From positions 620,001 to 684,000 of the forward strand of contig AP017959.1 of the NCBI GenBank assembly GCA_002356215.1: DNA of 64,000 bases. Reading direction: 5' to 3'. This stretch comes from [Synechococcus] sp. NIES-970 (GTDB lineage: Bacteria; Cyanobacteriota; Cyanobacteriia; Cyanobacteriales; MRBY01). Below, piece by piece: positions 37,430-46,660 of the stretch. Each line of letters opens with the position of its first letter. Within the stretch, counting starts at the first letter, position 1. A program made the position numbers and the translations under genes. Under the pieces are notes generated by a model. The model was not told the DNA's origin. It saw nothing but the letters and a program-made list of their open reading frames with translations, and did no database searches.

Positions 37430-38155
37430 ATGCCCCAAAGCCAATACACTGCCGATGGTTTAGCCTATGTTCTCCTTGTGGGGACAGAGCCAGGACTGAC
37501 ACAACGGGTCACCCTAGATCTGGCGGACCGTGGCTATCAAACCGTTGCCGTTGAAACCCTGGAACAAGCACACCAACGCTTTCAGCAGTTGACCCCGGCC
37601 ATGGTCATTGTGGACTATCCAATGTTGGGACAGCGGGGTGTAGAGCTATGCCGTGCCCTCCGGAAAACTCAGTTTGTCCAGCCTATTTTATTCTTAGTTA
37701 CCCAAGATAGTGTAGAAGAACGGGTTGTCTGCCTAGAGGCAGGAGCTGATGATTATCTACTACAGCCTTACCAACAGGATAGTTTTTTACGACTCCTCGA
37801 TATTTATCTCGAACCCCAGACGGGACAGCGAGAACAGCTCTTTTTTGGCGATTTAATCCTTGACCTCAATACTCGCCAGGTGTGGCGATCGCCCAACCAG
37901 GGCAGTGAAACCCCCAGGCCCATTGAGCTAACCGTCAAAGAATTTGAACTGTTGAAATATCTGATGTCTCATCCCCAACAGGTTTTGACCCGGGAGCAAA
38001 TCCTCGAAAATGTGTGGGGAAATGAGTTTCAAGGGGAATCAAACGTCATTGAAGTCTATATTCGTTACCTACGCCTCAAAATTGAAGTAAAAGGGCAAAA
38101 GCGGCTGATTCAAACGGTGCGGGGCGTAGGTTATGTTCTCAAAAAAGACACCTAA
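37430..38155 (+). CDS. Atypical OmpR-family response regulator
   Basis: A 241-residue regulator with a receiver domain (about 1-125) and a winged-helix DNA-binding domain (about 140-240; LTVKEFELLKYLMSHPQQVL, NVIEVYIRYLRLKIE, RLIQTVRGVGYVL). The receiver is degenerate: the acidic pair near the N terminus reads VLLVGTEPG, and the conserved Lys is replaced in DDYLLQPYQQ. A candidate phospho-Asp remains in MVIVDYPMLG. Such atypical receivers can work without phosphorylation, as reported for NblR of Synechococcus elongatus. NblR is a candidate identity but I cannot confirm it. No kinase is adjacent. Confidence 0.84.
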   Translation: MPQSQYTADGLAYVLLVGTEPGLTQRVTLDLADRGYQTVAVETLEQAHQRFQQLTPAMVIVDYPMLGQRGVELCRALRKTQFVQPILFLVTQDSVEERVVCLEAGADDYLLQPYQQDSFLRLLDIYLEPQTGQREQLFFGDLILDLNTRQVWRSPNQGSETPRPIELTVKEFELLKYLMSHPQQVLTREQILENVWGNEFQGESNVIEVYIRYLRLKIEVKGQKRLIQTVRGVGYVLKKDT

Positions 38156-38222
38156 GCAACTTCTTCCGCCTCAAATAGGTCTCGCCTTTTAAAATACCCT
38201 TAATCATTTCAGCGGTACGATT

Positions 38223-38777
38223 ATGTCCTTGTCTGCACGTTTTTTGTTTGCCCTCGGCGGGGTTGTTCTAGTGGGCTGTGCACCCATCACCGCAGATAAC
38301 CCTGAGGTAACAACGACTGGTCCGACTGACACTCCGACTGCAATTGTCGCCGATGAGCCTTCAGATCCTGATTTTCAAGGGCAAATTTTACCGATTACGG
38401 CAACGGCCCAGGTGGTTGGCCGCGATCAAACATTTGCTCTAGAGGTGGCAAAAACACCTGAGCAACAAGCCCTCGGCCTAATGTTTCGGGAATTTTTGCC
38501 CGATGACCGGGGAATGTTATTTGAATTTAATCCGCCCCGGCCCGTGAGTTTCTGGATGAAAAATTGCCTCATCAATCTGGATATGATCTTTCTGCGGGAT
38601 GGCGTGATTCAGGCGATCGCCCATGATGTGCCCCCCTGCGAAACTGAACCTTGCCCAAGCTATGGCCCGCCCCGAAACGTCAACATTGACCAAGTGATCG
38701 AAATTCGGGGAGGACTCGCCGCAGAAATTGGCCTCAGCGAAGGGGATCAAATTACTGTTACCCACCAGGAAAATTAG
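38223..38777 (+). CDS. DUF192-family lipoprotein
   Basis: A 184-residue protein with a lipoprotein signal (FLFALGGVVLVGC, Cys at about residue 19) and a Thr/Pro-rich linker to about residue 50. The rest is a DUF192 domain: FALEVAKTPEQQALGLMFRE, GMLFEFNPPRPVSFWMKNCL and LDMIFLRDGVIQAIAHDVPP. DUF192 function is not established. The location should be the outer or plasma membrane, facing the periplasm. It precedes radC by 70 bases in the same direction. Confidence 0.87.
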   Translation: MSLSARFLFALGGVVLVGCAPITADNPEVTTTGPTDTPTAIVADEPSDPDFQGQILPITATAQVVGRDQTFALEVAKTPEQQALGLMFREFLPDDRGMLFEFNPPRPVSFWMKNCLINLDMIFLRDGVIQAIAHDVPPCETEPCPSYGPPRNVNIDQVIEIRGGLAAEIGLSEGDQITVTHQEN

Positions 38778-38847
38778 GGAAAGTGTGCGTGGGCTGAACA
38801 TCAGTCCTAGAATGGCCTTGGAGCCTTAATGTCGCCCTTGGTAGTCC

Positions 38848-39579
38848 ATGTCCTATAGCCCACGCATCCAAGATATCCCCGCCAGCGAACGACCGCGTGA
38901 AAGACTCGTCACCATGGGGGCGAAATATTTATCCAATGCAGAATTGATCGCCATCTTGATCAGCACAGGCGATCGCCACCAAAATCTTTCTGCGGTCGGT
39001 CTTGCCCAAAAAATACTTCAAACCTTCAGCGAGGGGAAACGGGATCCCTTTGATGGGCTGCGTAATACCACTCCCCAAGAACTCATCCGTATTCCAGGCG
39101 TTGGCACGGCCAAAGCCGCGCAAATTTTAGCTGGCATCGAACTCGGTAAACGGATTTTTCAGGCCAAGCCCAGCGAAAAAATCATTGTCGATACTCCCGA
39201 AGCAGCGGCGATCGCCCTCAGTAATGATCTTATGTGGCAAGAGCAAGAACGTTTTGCTGTTCTTTGCCTCGACGTGAAAAATAAACTGATTGCAACCCGA
39301 ATCGTGACCATTGGCCTCGCCACCGAAACCCTCGCCCACCCAAGGGAAATTTTCCGCGAAGTGATCAAACATGGCGCTACCCGGCTGATCATCGCCCACA
39401 ATCACCCCTCCGGGAACGTTGACCCCAGCCAAGAAGACCGCGATCTTACCGGACGCCTCCTCCAATCCGCCCAAATCCTGGGTATTCCTCTCCTTGATCA
39501 CATTATTCTCGGTCGTGACAATTTCAGTAGCATGCGCCGCAGCACCGATCTTTGGGAAATTTACCCCCAACCTGACTAA
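38848..39579 (+). CDS. radC: RadC-family DNA repair-associated protein (JAB/MPN domain)
   Basis: A 243-residue RadC. An N-terminal helix-hairpin-helix region ([20 protein letters not shown]) is followed by the metalloprotease-like JAMM motif [20 protein letters not shown]. Text begins at [20 protein letters not shown], normal for the family. A role in repair was inferred historically, but the real activity of RadC proteins is unsettled. Full length, intact motif. Confidence 0.93.
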   Translation: MSYSPRIQDIPASERPRERLVTMGAKYLSNAELIAILISTGDRHQNLSAVGLAQKILQTFSEGKRDPFDGLRNTTPQELIRIPGVGTAKAAQILAGIELGKRIFQAKPSEKIIVDTPEAAAIALSNDLMWQEQERFAVLCLDVKNKLIATRIVTIGLATETLAHPREIFREVIKHGATRLIIAHNHPSGNVDPSQEDRDLTGRLLQSAQILGIPLLDHIILGRDNFSSMRRSTDLWEIYPQPD

Positions 39580-39977
39580 AAAATATTAATCAGGCGATCG
39601 CCTGATTAATCATCACAATCGATGTCAGAGAATCCAATTATTCTTAGCAGAGAAAATAATTTGTTGTGAATGATTTTTTTGCTTAAAATCAGTAAAAAAT
39701 CTCCCGTTGATTTTGATTTATCCTTTCTGAATTCTCTGCAAATCAAGGATTAGAACCCCTTTAAAAACCCATAAAATCAAACATAAGCCCAGGACTATCA
39801 GTTCTTAAATAAAACTTAAATCGTCACGAATCCGCGATAATTTAAAGAACTTTTCATACATCTTCGATTGATGTTTAAGAAAAACGACAATTCCTCTAAC
39901 CGGTCAGGCAAAACCTAAAGCACACGCTAACGTAAAGAAAACGCGCCTGCACTTTAGCAAGACATTCAACAACCAAT
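39580..39977. other. Intergenic region between radC and gnd with a 26-nt palindrome
   Basis: About 400 bases, AT-rich, no gene. A perfect 26-nt palindrome at 39585-39610 is centred on a HIP1 octamer and flanked by ATTAATCA arms; it lies six bases after the radC stop and has no T-run. A further hairpin of AAAATCA (39685-39691) and TGATTTT (39708-39714) is possible. The gnd promoter should lie nearer 39800; GATAAT at about 39836 is a candidate -10 box. Confidence 0.5.
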
Positions 39978-41396
39978 ATGACTAAACGAACCTTTGGCGT
40001 CATCGGCCTCGCCGTAATGGGAGAAAACCTGGCTCTCAACGTTGAACGCAACGGCTTTCCCATTGCAGTGTACAACCGCACCGCCAGCAAAACCGAAGAA
40101 TTCATGGCGACCCGAGCTGTCGGCAAAGACATCAAAGCAGCCTATAGCCTCGAAGAATTTGTCCAGCTCCTAGAGCGACCCCGCAAAATTTTGGTGATGG
40201 TCAAAGCCGGCGCTCCTGTTGACTATGTTATTAATGACCTTAAACCCCTCCTCGAACCGGGAGACATGATCATCGATGGCGGTAACTCCCTCTATGAAGA
40301 CACCGAGCGCCGCACACAAGATCTAGAAGCTACAGGTCTAGGCTTCGTCGGGATGGGAGTCAGCGGCGGTGAAGAAGGTGCTCTCAATGGCCCTAGCTTA
40401 ATGCCTGGTGGCACAGAAGCTGCCTACCGCGAATTAGAGCCAATCCTTACAAAAATCGCTGCCCAAGTTGATGATGGCCCCTGCGTCACCTTTATCGGGC
40501 CTGGTGGTGCAGGCCACTACGTCAAGATGGTGCACAACGGCATCGAATACGGTGATATGCAACTCATCGCCGAAGCCTATGATCTTCTGGCCAATGCCGC
40601 CAAACTAAATCACACTGAGCTCCACGAAGTTTTTTCGGAGTGGAACGAAACGGACGAGTTAAATTCTTTTCTCATTGAAATTACTGCTGATATCTTCAAA
40701 AAGATTGACCCGGAAACCAAGCAACCCCTCGTGGAATTGATCCTTGATAGCGCGGGCCAAAAGGGAACAGGCCGTTGGACGGTGGTCAGCTCCCTAGAGT
40801 TGGGGGTGCCGATTCCAACGATTTACGCGGCTGTAAATGCCAGGGTGATGTCTGCCTATAAAGATGAACGCACTGCTGCCGCCCTAGAACTCCCTGCGCC
40901 AGAGCGGGTCTATCGGGGTGATATTAAAACCTTTATCAACCAAGTGCGGGATGCTCTCTACTGCTCGAAGATGTGTTCCTATGCCCAGGGAATGGCTCTT
41001 TTAGCGAAAGCTTCGGCAGAGTATGGCTACAATCTGAACCTGGGTGAAACGGCCCGGATTTGGAAAGGGGGCTGCATCATTCAAGCGGGCTTTTTAGACA
41101 AAATCAAGACCGCTTATGTGGAGAATCCGAACTTACCCAATTTACTGCTTGCACCGGAGTTTAAGCAGTCGATTATCGATCGCCAAGCGGCATGGCGGAC
41201 AGTGATCCTGGCAGCCAATGAATTAGGGATCGCGGTTCCGGCATTTAGCGCGTCGCTGGATTATTTTGATAGCTACCGTCGGGCACGGCTACCCCAAAAC
41301 CTCACCCAAGCGCAGCGGGATTACTTCGGGGCTCATACCTACGAGCGGACGGATAAAGCCCGGGGAGAATTTTTCCATACCGCTTGGACAGAGTAG
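39978..41396 (+). CDS. gnd: 6-Phosphogluconate dehydrogenase, decarboxylating
   Basis: A 472-residue Gnd of the oxidative pentose phosphate pathway, which in cyanobacteria supplies NADPH in the dark. The Rossmann start is GVIGLAVMGENLALNVERNG; the substrate block is FVGMGVSGGEEGALNGPSLM, and HNGIEYGDMQLIAEAYDLL plus LDSAGQKGTGRWTVVSSLEL are the catalytic and substrate helices. The C terminus is RTDKARGEFFHTAWTE. Length is typical. A terminator follows, so it is probably monocistronic. Confidence 0.97.
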   Translation: MTKRTFGVIGLAVMGENLALNVERNGFPIAVYNRTASKTEEFMATRAVGKDIKAAYSLEEFVQLLERPRKILVMVKAGAPVDYVINDLKPLLEPGDMIIDGGNSLYEDTERRTQDLEATGLGFVGMGVSGGEEGALNGPSLMPGGTEAAYRELEPILTKIAAQVDDGPCVTFIGPGGAGHYVKMVHNGIEYGDMQLIAEAYDLLANAAKLNHTELHEVFSEWNETDELNSFLIEITADIFKKIDPETKQPLVELILDSAGQKGTGRWTVVSSLELGVPIPTIYAAVNARVMSAYKDERTAAALELPAPERVYRGDIKTFINQVRDALYCSKMCSYAQGMALLAKASAEYGYNLNLGETARIWKGGCIIQAGFLDKIKTAYVENPNLPNLLLAPEFKQSIIDRQAAWRTVILAANELGIAVPAFSASLDYFDSYRRARLPQNLTQAQRDYFGAHTYERTDKARGEFFHTAWTE

Positions 41397-41444
41397 GACC
41401 ACAACAGTTTTTGGGATGATTTAAGGCATTAGATTTCCCTAGAG

Positions 41445-41475
41445 CCCTTCTATCCAATGCGGTAGAAGGGTTTTT
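41445..41475 (+). terminator. Terminator of gnd
   Basis: CCCTTCTA at 41445-41452 pairs with TAGAAGGG at 41463-41470 across a 10-base loop, followed by five T. It lies 48 bases after the gnd stop. Confidence 0.83.
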
Positions 41476-41516
41476 GTTGTTTTAATGGGGGTAAGTATCG
41501 ATGGGTAAAGTTAGGC

Positions 41517-42845
41517 ATGGTTGCGACGACATCACAGTTGATTTCCCAGGCACAGGCTTTTAGGTGGCTGGACCAGATTATTGCAGCGGCGGAATCCGAT
41601 GGGGTGGCGATCGCCATCGAGGAACAGGAATCTTCCCTGGGGCGTTTTGGGGAAAATCAGATCCGCCAGAATCTTCAGAAAAACCAGTTTGAAATTTCAA
41701 TTACTAGCTACTTCGGTGCTCGCAGCGCCAGTGTGACAACGGTGGAACAAGATTGGGAAGGGATTCTCGCTGCCCTACGTCGCAGTGAAGCCCTCGCGAA
41801 AATTGCCCCCGTGGATCCAGAATGGGTTCCCCTTTTAGGGCCGCAAGTCTATGGCGATCGCCTGGCCAAATTTGATCAGAAAACGGCTCAAGTTTCACCG
41901 TTACAACGGGGGGAATTGATTCGCCAGGTATGCCAATGGAGTGAGGCTGCCGGTGTCAACGGATCTGGCATCCTCAGTACCAAAGCGAAGGTCTATGCCC
42001 TGGGGAATTCTGCCGGATTGCGGGCTTGCGATCGCCTCACCCAGGCCGAATTTAGCTACACCGCCAAGATTGAAGACGGTTCCAGTTGGGGTAGTCGCAC
42101 TGCCTGGGGTTTAGATCAACTGCCCATCGAGCAAATCGTTTTGGGGACCATTCAACAAGCAAGGCTCTCCCAAAAGCCGCGCCGCGTGGAACCTGGCACT
42201 TACCCAGTGGTATTAGGGGCAGGGGCCGTGGCGAATCTGGTGCCGCGTCTGGTGTGGTCCATGTCGGCTCGGGCTGCAGCGGAGGGACGTAGTTTTTTCA
42301 GTAATGCCGACGGCGGCGATCGCCTAGGAGAAAAACTGTTTAGTTCTTTGATAAATCTAGCCCGCGACCCGGCTCACCCACTGCTCCAAACCAGTGCTTT
42401 TGGCGGTGAGGGTCTGCCTTGTGACCATTTGGCGATCGCCACCGATGGCGTCCCGGTCAACCTCAGTTATGACCGTTACTGGGCGAAAAAAACAGGTAGA
42501 ACACCGACAGGGAGCTTTTTCCCGCTGGTGATGGCGGGCAGTGACCAGAGCCTAGCGGATTTGATCGCCCAGACAGAACGGGGCATCTTTATTAACCGCG
42601 CCTGGTACGTGCAAACGGTAAACAGCAAAACCCTAGAATTTACGGGCATGACCAGAGATGGCACCTTTTGGATTGAAAACGGGAAACTCGCCTACCCGAT
42701 TTATAATCTGCGCTTTAACCAATCCCTGCCCGATTTACTATGTGACGTGGAGGCGATCGCCTTCCCAGAACGCCATGGCAGCACTGTTGTCCCGGCCCTG
42801 AAGGCGAAAAACTTTCACTTCAGCAGCATTACAGAAAGCATTTAG
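41517..42845 (+). CDS. TldD/PmbA-family metalloprotease-related protein (TldE-like)
   Basis: A 442-residue protein of the TldD/TldE (PmbA) family. Recognisable stretches are YFGARSASVTTVEQDWEG near residue 65, QVYGDRLAKFDQ and EGRSFFSNADGGDRLGEKLF. The C-terminal IFINRAWYVQTVNSKTLEFT and TRDGTFWIENGKLAYPI match the family's last domain. In E. coli TldD and TldE form a heterodimeric protease used in peptide maturation and CcdA turnover. The HExxxH motif of the TldD partner is not seen here, so this is more like the non-catalytic partner TldE; a TldD gene is not in the window. Confidence 0.86.
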   Translation: MVATTSQLISQAQAFRWLDQIIAAAESDGVAIAIEEQESSLGRFGENQIRQNLQKNQFEISITSYFGARSASVTTVEQDWEGILAALRRSEALAKIAPVDPEWVPLLGPQVYGDRLAKFDQKTAQVSPLQRGELIRQVCQWSEAAGVNGSGILSTKAKVYALGNSAGLRACDRLTQAEFSYTAKIEDGSSWGSRTAWGLDQLPIEQIVLGTIQQARLSQKPRRVEPGTYPVVLGAGAVANLVPRLVWSMSARAAAEGRSFFSNADGGDRLGEKLFSSLINLARDPAHPLLQTSAFGGEGLPCDHLAIATDGVPVNLSYDRYWAKKTGRTPTGSFFPLVMAGSDQSLADLIAQTERGIFINRAWYVQTVNSKTLEFTGMTRDGTFWIENGKLAYPIYNLRFNQSLPDLLCDVEAIAFPERHGSTVVPALKAKNFHFSSITESI

Positions 42846-42871
42846 TTAAATCTAAAAAGTTTTCTACTAGA

Positions 42872-42953
42872 TGGGCAGAGGGGGACTTGAACCCCCATGA
42901 CCGAAGTCGCCACATTTTGAGTGTGGTGCGTCTACCAATTTCGCCATCCGCCC
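42872..42953 (-). tRNA. tRNA-Leu (CAA)
   Basis: On the minus strand this is an 82-nt class II tRNA including discriminator A at 42872. The acceptor stem pairs GGGCGGA with TCTGCCC (one G-U), the D-arm has AAATTGGTAG, the anticodon stem is CCACA/TGTGG with loop CTCAAAA (anticodon CAA), a long variable arm follows, and the T-arm has GGTTCAAGTC. CCA is not encoded. The 5' 22 bases overlap the end of the upstream M48 protease gene on the same strand. Confidence 0.95.
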
Positions 42954-43810
42954 TTGGATAAGCCTTGTGAATTATAAACCGAATCTTGGTTTTGAAGCAA
43001 GAGGGAATATTCCTGGGAGCTGGCCCACCGCCAAATTTCTTGGGCGCGTACTACGGGCAGCGGATGGGTCAGTTGAGCCGTTTGACTTTCCTTTAATAGT
43101 TGTCCCAGTTGATTTTGGCTCAGATTTTCGTAAGTTTTTGCCTGCTCCATAAAGGCATCGAGGTTGAGGAGGGGCGCCAAACTAGGGGAGCCGCCCGCCA
43201 ACTTCATCAGCACTGAGATCATGATTTTTGGGTCTTGACTCACCAAAAAGGCAGCGCGATCACAACTTAACTCAGCACAACGCAACCAGGATAGCATTTG
43301 ATTTTGCATCGATTGGGAAAGCACTGTCCCCCAAATAGGTAGAGCATTGGTGGCCAGCATCAACAGATTTGCCAGGGTGAGATAAACCCCATGTTCACAT
43401 TTGAGGTGACCTAACTCATGGGCCATCACTGCCTGAAGTTCCGCTTCTGTGAGAATTTCAATCAAAGAAGTATGGATCACCATAAAGGGCTTTTGGCCCC
43501 GCATCGCGAAGGTGTAGGCATTCGGGACTGGATTTTGTTGGATGTATAAATCTGGCGGATCGAGATCAAGAATTTTGGCGGCTTCCTGGAGGAGATTATG
43601 CAGATGGGGCAGTTGGCGATCGCCCACCTGGATGCTAGCGGCGAGGTTATTAAACTGAAAAACCTGTTCTGCGGTAGAACCCAGCACAGAGCGCACCAAA
43701 AAGTCCAACCCAGGGAGGCGACCCAGGGCAGCGGTGGCTTCTCGATCTAAAGGGTGCCGGAATTGATCCGCCGTTAAGCCCGTGAAGTAATGCTTTTTGC
43801 CCATGATCAC
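42932..43810 (-). CDS. M48-family metalloprotease ending inside tRNA-Leu
   Basis: A 292-residue HtpX/M48-type protease. The zinc motif is VMAHELGHLKCEHG at about residues 126-139, and a hydrophobic segment follows (LTLANLLMLATNALPIWGTV). AELSCDRAAFLV supplies the third ligand Glu region. The normal family C terminus is near HPLPVVRAQEIWRWASS. About 25 further residues follow, ending GGWRNW. The frame has no earlier stop: it runs through a short spacer into tRNA-Leu and stops at the TAG of the tRNA D-arm, a 22-base overlap. The start could be ATG 43804 instead of 43810. A TPR gene lies 23 bases upstream on the same strand. Confidence 0.87.
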   Translation of the reverse strand: MIMGKKHYFTGLTADQFRHPLDREATAALGRLPGLDFLVRSVLGSTAEQVFQFNNLAASIQVGDRQLPHLHNLLQEAAKILDLDPPDLYIQQNPVPNAYTFAMRGQKPFMVIHTSLIEILTEAELQAVMAHELGHLKCEHGVYLTLANLLMLATNALPIWGTVLSQSMQNQMLSWLRCAELSCDRAAFLVSQDPKIMISVLMKLAGGSPSLAPLLNLDAFMEQAKTYENLSQNQLGQLLKESQTAQLTHPLPVVRAQEIWRWASSQEYSLLLQNQDSVYNSQGLSKGGWRNW

Positions 43811-43833
43811 CTCGATTTATGCCGATTAATCTG

Positions 43834-44256
43834 CTATTCAGAAAGCCAATTTTTAACCTTCGTCAGTTCCTGCCAGTCTGGCTTACGCTGGAGGCCATCT
43901 TCGATATTTTCAAAAATATCTTGGCGGACTTCTTCACTAAAATCCATCACTTTTTGCACTAATTCAATATGCTTACGGACGCCTTTACCGCCAGTCCCTA
44001 ACAGAGCAAGGGCCAAGTTCACATGGGCTTGGGGGTTGCGATGGTCAATTCTGACGCTCCGTTGAGCCGCTGGTAAAGCCAGATCCGCTTTTCCCCGCAG
44101 GAGATGCAACCAAGCGACACAGCTCCAGGCGGCGGCATTTTTGGGCTCGAGGGTGCAGATTTCTAAAAACTCTGGCAGGAGAGCATCGGGGCTTTCGCCG
44201 GCATCGTAACGTTTCAACGCAGCTTCAAAGCGCTGTTCAGTAGTTAATTCGGTCAT
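43834..44256 (-). CDS. Small TPR-like protein
   Basis: A 140-residue soluble protein with TPR-type helices: FEAALKRYDAGESPDALLPE, AAWSCVAWLHLLRGKADLAL, and RNPQAHVNLALALLGTGGKG. No signal or membrane segment. The conserved positions of at least two TPR units (W-LG-Y-A-F-A-P pattern) are approximately met. Function is unknown; it lies between the Fe-S carrier gene and the M48 protease gene on the same strand with short gaps, so it may belong to that transcript. Confidence 0.82.
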   Translation of the reverse strand: MTELTTEQRFEAALKRYDAGESPDALLPEFLEICTLEPKNAAAWSCVAWLHLLRGKADLALPAAQRSVRIDHRNPQAHVNLALALLGTGGKGVRKHIELVQKVMDFSEEVRQDIFENIEDGLQRKPDWQELTKVKNWLSE

Positions 44257-44327
44257 GGTGGATTAGCGGAGATAAATAAAAAAGCAGAACCGTTGCCGAC
44301 CTGAGGCGACAAAGATGCAGTTTTCTA

Positions 44328-44681
44328 TTAAACCCCAAAAGATTTCCCGCAACCACAGGTCTGGTTGGCGTTGGGATTGGTGAACTGGAAGCCACCGCCA
44401 ATCATCGCGTTGCTGTAGTCTAGGACGAGCCCGTAAAGGTAGAGTAAGCTTTTGCGATCGCAAATGATCTTAAAGCCATCGGCATAGTCAAAGACTTCAT
44501 CATGTTCGCCGACATTTTCGGGGTGATCAAAGTCCATCATGTAAGACATCCCGGAACATCCTCCCTGGCGCACACCGACCCGTAACCAGAGGTCTTGGCC
44601 CTGTTGTTCCCGGAGCATCAGGACATGCTTGAGGGCGGCTTCGGTGAGTTGGATACTGGGGGCAGTGGTTGTTTGTGTCAT
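44328..44681 (-). CDS. sufA: A-type iron-sulfur cluster carrier (SufA/ErpA/IscA family)
   Basis: A 117-residue protein with the three conserved Cys of A-type carriers: GVRQGGCSGMSYMMDF and the terminal TCGCGKSF. It carries or inserts Fe-S clusters into apoproteins. Whether it is the SufA, IscA or ErpA orthologue cannot be told from the sequence, so the symbol is tentative. I chose ATG 44681 (MTQTTTAPSIQL); a longer frame upstream would overlap the antiporter gene by a few bases and adds non-conserved residues. Confidence 0.87.
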   Translation of the reverse strand: MTQTTTAPSIQLTEAALKHVLMLREQQGQDLWLRVGVRQGGCSGMSYMMDFDHPENVGEHDEVFDYADGFKIICDRKSLLYLYGLVLDYSNAMIGGGFQFTNPNANQTCGCGKSFGV

Positions 44682-44749
44682 GGCTGCTCGATAATTTCCA
44701 CAAAATTTTTGGGCTGAACATGACCCTATTCTAGCGGCTCTCTGGAGAT

Positions 44750-46660
44750 TCAAGCAGTGGGGGAAGTGCTTGGGGTTTGGGGCAGAGGGGCGAGATTTTC
44801 GACTTCGGCTAGGGTTTCTAGGGGGAAATTGATCGTTTGGGGATGCCCTGAAAAATTCGGCAGGGCAGCAGTTTGGGGGCTATGGAGGAGATAGATTAAT
44901 TCGTCGTCTACTTTGAGATCTTCAAGCGATCGCATCACGACCAATGTGCCTTGACGACGGATAACCAGGGGTAGCAATTGGCCACTATCGATGAGGGCCT
45001 GGAAGGGCAACGGGGTTTGTTTTTCCTGGGCAGTGATCGTTGTTTTTCCTAATTTTACCTGGCGATCGAGGAGATACTGGTTCCATGTTTTCACGGAAAA
45101 GCCTCCCCCAAATGCTTGGCTAATTTTGCTTTTGTTGGCGATCGTATTTTCTTGATCTCCCTGCTCAAAAAAAGCCATCACCTTGGGGGGCTGAAACTCC
45201 TCAACAACCCGTTGGGCCAAAACCAAATTGACCTCTCCATTGGTGGTCAAGGCCACAAAAGCACCCATGGAACTAATGCCAATTTCCTCTAGTACATCCC
45301 CATCGAGAGCACTGCTTTGGTACACTTCCAGCTGCTCTGTCCGGGCCACCTCGCAGGCCTGGGGGTCAGTATCGATAATCACCACCGATTCCCCCTGCTG
45401 TTGAAACAGTCGCGCCAGAAGGCGGCTGAGGGGATTCGAACCAACAATAACTGCCCCCCGTGCCGTGCCAGCAGTGATCTTGAGCTGCTTCGCAATCCAC
45501 TTGGCCGACAGCCCTTGGATAAAGACCGTCATCAAAATCGTCAGAAAAACCAGGGCTTTAATGGAGGCTCCCCCATTGAACCCTTTCTCAGTCAAAATAA
45601 TGGCAAATAGGGACGCCACGGAAGCAGAAACGATTCCTCTAGGGGCAACCCAAGCGACAAAAAATTTTTGCTGCCAGTTTAAATCACTGTTGATCGTACA
45701 AAGGGCAACACTGATAGGGCGCACCACAAACATCAGGGCCGCCACGGCGAAAAAGCTCCCCCAACCCAAGGCAAAGATACTGGCGATGGATAAATCTGCG
45801 GCGAGTAAAATAAACAGCACCGAGACGCAGAGAACGGTTAATTGACTTTTAAACCGCCGTAACAAGCGCTCTTCAGGAATAGAAAAGGCTCTGAGAACAA
45901 GCCCTGCCACGACGACTGTCATCAGCCCTGATTCATCGCGCACAGATTGGGCAAACCCAAATAACCCCCAAATTCCTGCCAACACCAACAAATTTTTGAG
46001 GTCTTCGGAAAGGAAGGTTGCAAGGCGCAAAAATTGCCCAATGAGCCAACCGCCGCCAGCGCCAATGATCGCCCCAATACCCAAACGCAGAACCAGACCC
46101 ACAAACACTTGGGTAAAACCAGCGTCAACATTGAGCATGGTATCGAGCACCACAACGGCGAGAATTGCACCCACCGGATCAATCAATACACCTTCCCCCT
46201 CAAGGAGGGTGGCAACTTTGCGGTCAACATTTACTTGCTTGAGGAGTGGCCCCACCACTGTCGGCCCGGTCACGACGACTAAAGCGCCGTACAAAAAGGC
46301 GATCGCCCAGGGAAATTCCGCGAGGTAGTGGGCGGCGAGGCCTCCCCCCACAAGGGTGATCATCGTCCCGATGGTCACGAGATTGCGGAGACTACCCGAC
46401 ACTTCGCTTAATTCTTTAAGCTTGAGGTTTAGACCGCCCTCAAAGAGAATAACCGCCACCGCTAGGGCCACCAAGACCTCCAGGCCAACACCAAATTCAC
46501 TGGGATGGAGCACCCCGAAGCCATCACCCCCAAGGGCGATGCCGAAGACCAAGAGGAGCACAATGCTGGGAATTTTGAGAAACTCACCACACACCTGGGC
46601 ACTAATGCCGGCAAAGACAGCGATGATGATTTGCAATGTCAGGGCGAAGGAATCTGCCAT
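44750..46660 (-). CDS. CPA1-type cation/proton antiporter with RCK/TrkA-N domain
   Basis: A 636-residue membrane protein. The first 400 residues form about 12 hydrophobic segments of the CPA family; the transport-site region is EGVLIDPVGAILAVVVLD, with the Asp pair typical of Na+/H+ exchangers. A cytosolic TrkA-N (Rossmann) domain follows, GAVIVGSNPLSRLLARLFQQ, with VVIIDTDPQACEVAR. A TrkA-C-like tail includes LPLVIRRQGTLVVM. Such proteins exchange Na+ or K+ for H+ at the plasma membrane. It is divergent from rubA. Confidence 0.9.
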   Translation of the reverse strand: MADSFALTLQIIIAVFAGISAQVCGEFLKIPSIVLLLVFGIALGGDGFGVLHPSEFGVGLEVLVALAVAVILFEGGLNLKLKELSEVSGSLRNLVTIGTMITLVGGGLAAHYLAEFPWAIAFLYGALVVVTGPTVVGPLLKQVNVDRKVATLLEGEGVLIDPVGAILAVVVLDTMLNVDAGFTQVFVGLVLRLGIGAIIGAGGGWLIGQFLRLATFLSEDLKNLLVLAGIWGLFGFAQSVRDESGLMTVVVAGLVLRAFSIPEERLLRRFKSQLTVLCVSVLFILLAADLSIASIFALGWGSFFAVAALMFVVRPISVALCTINSDLNWQQKFFVAWVAPRGIVSASVASLFAIILTEKGFNGGASIKALVFLTILMTVFIQGLSAKWIAKQLKITAGTARGAVIVGSNPLSRLLARLFQQQGESVVIIDTDPQACEVARTEQLEVYQSSALDGDVLEEIGISSMGAFVALTTNGEVNLVLAQRVVEEFQPPKVMAFFEQGDQENTIANKSKISQAFGGGFSVKTWNQYLLDRQVKLGKTTITAQEKQTPLPFQALIDSGQLLPLVIRRQGTLVVMRSLEDLKVDDELIYLLHSPQTAALPNFSGHPQTINFPLETLAEVENLAPLPQTPSTSPTA

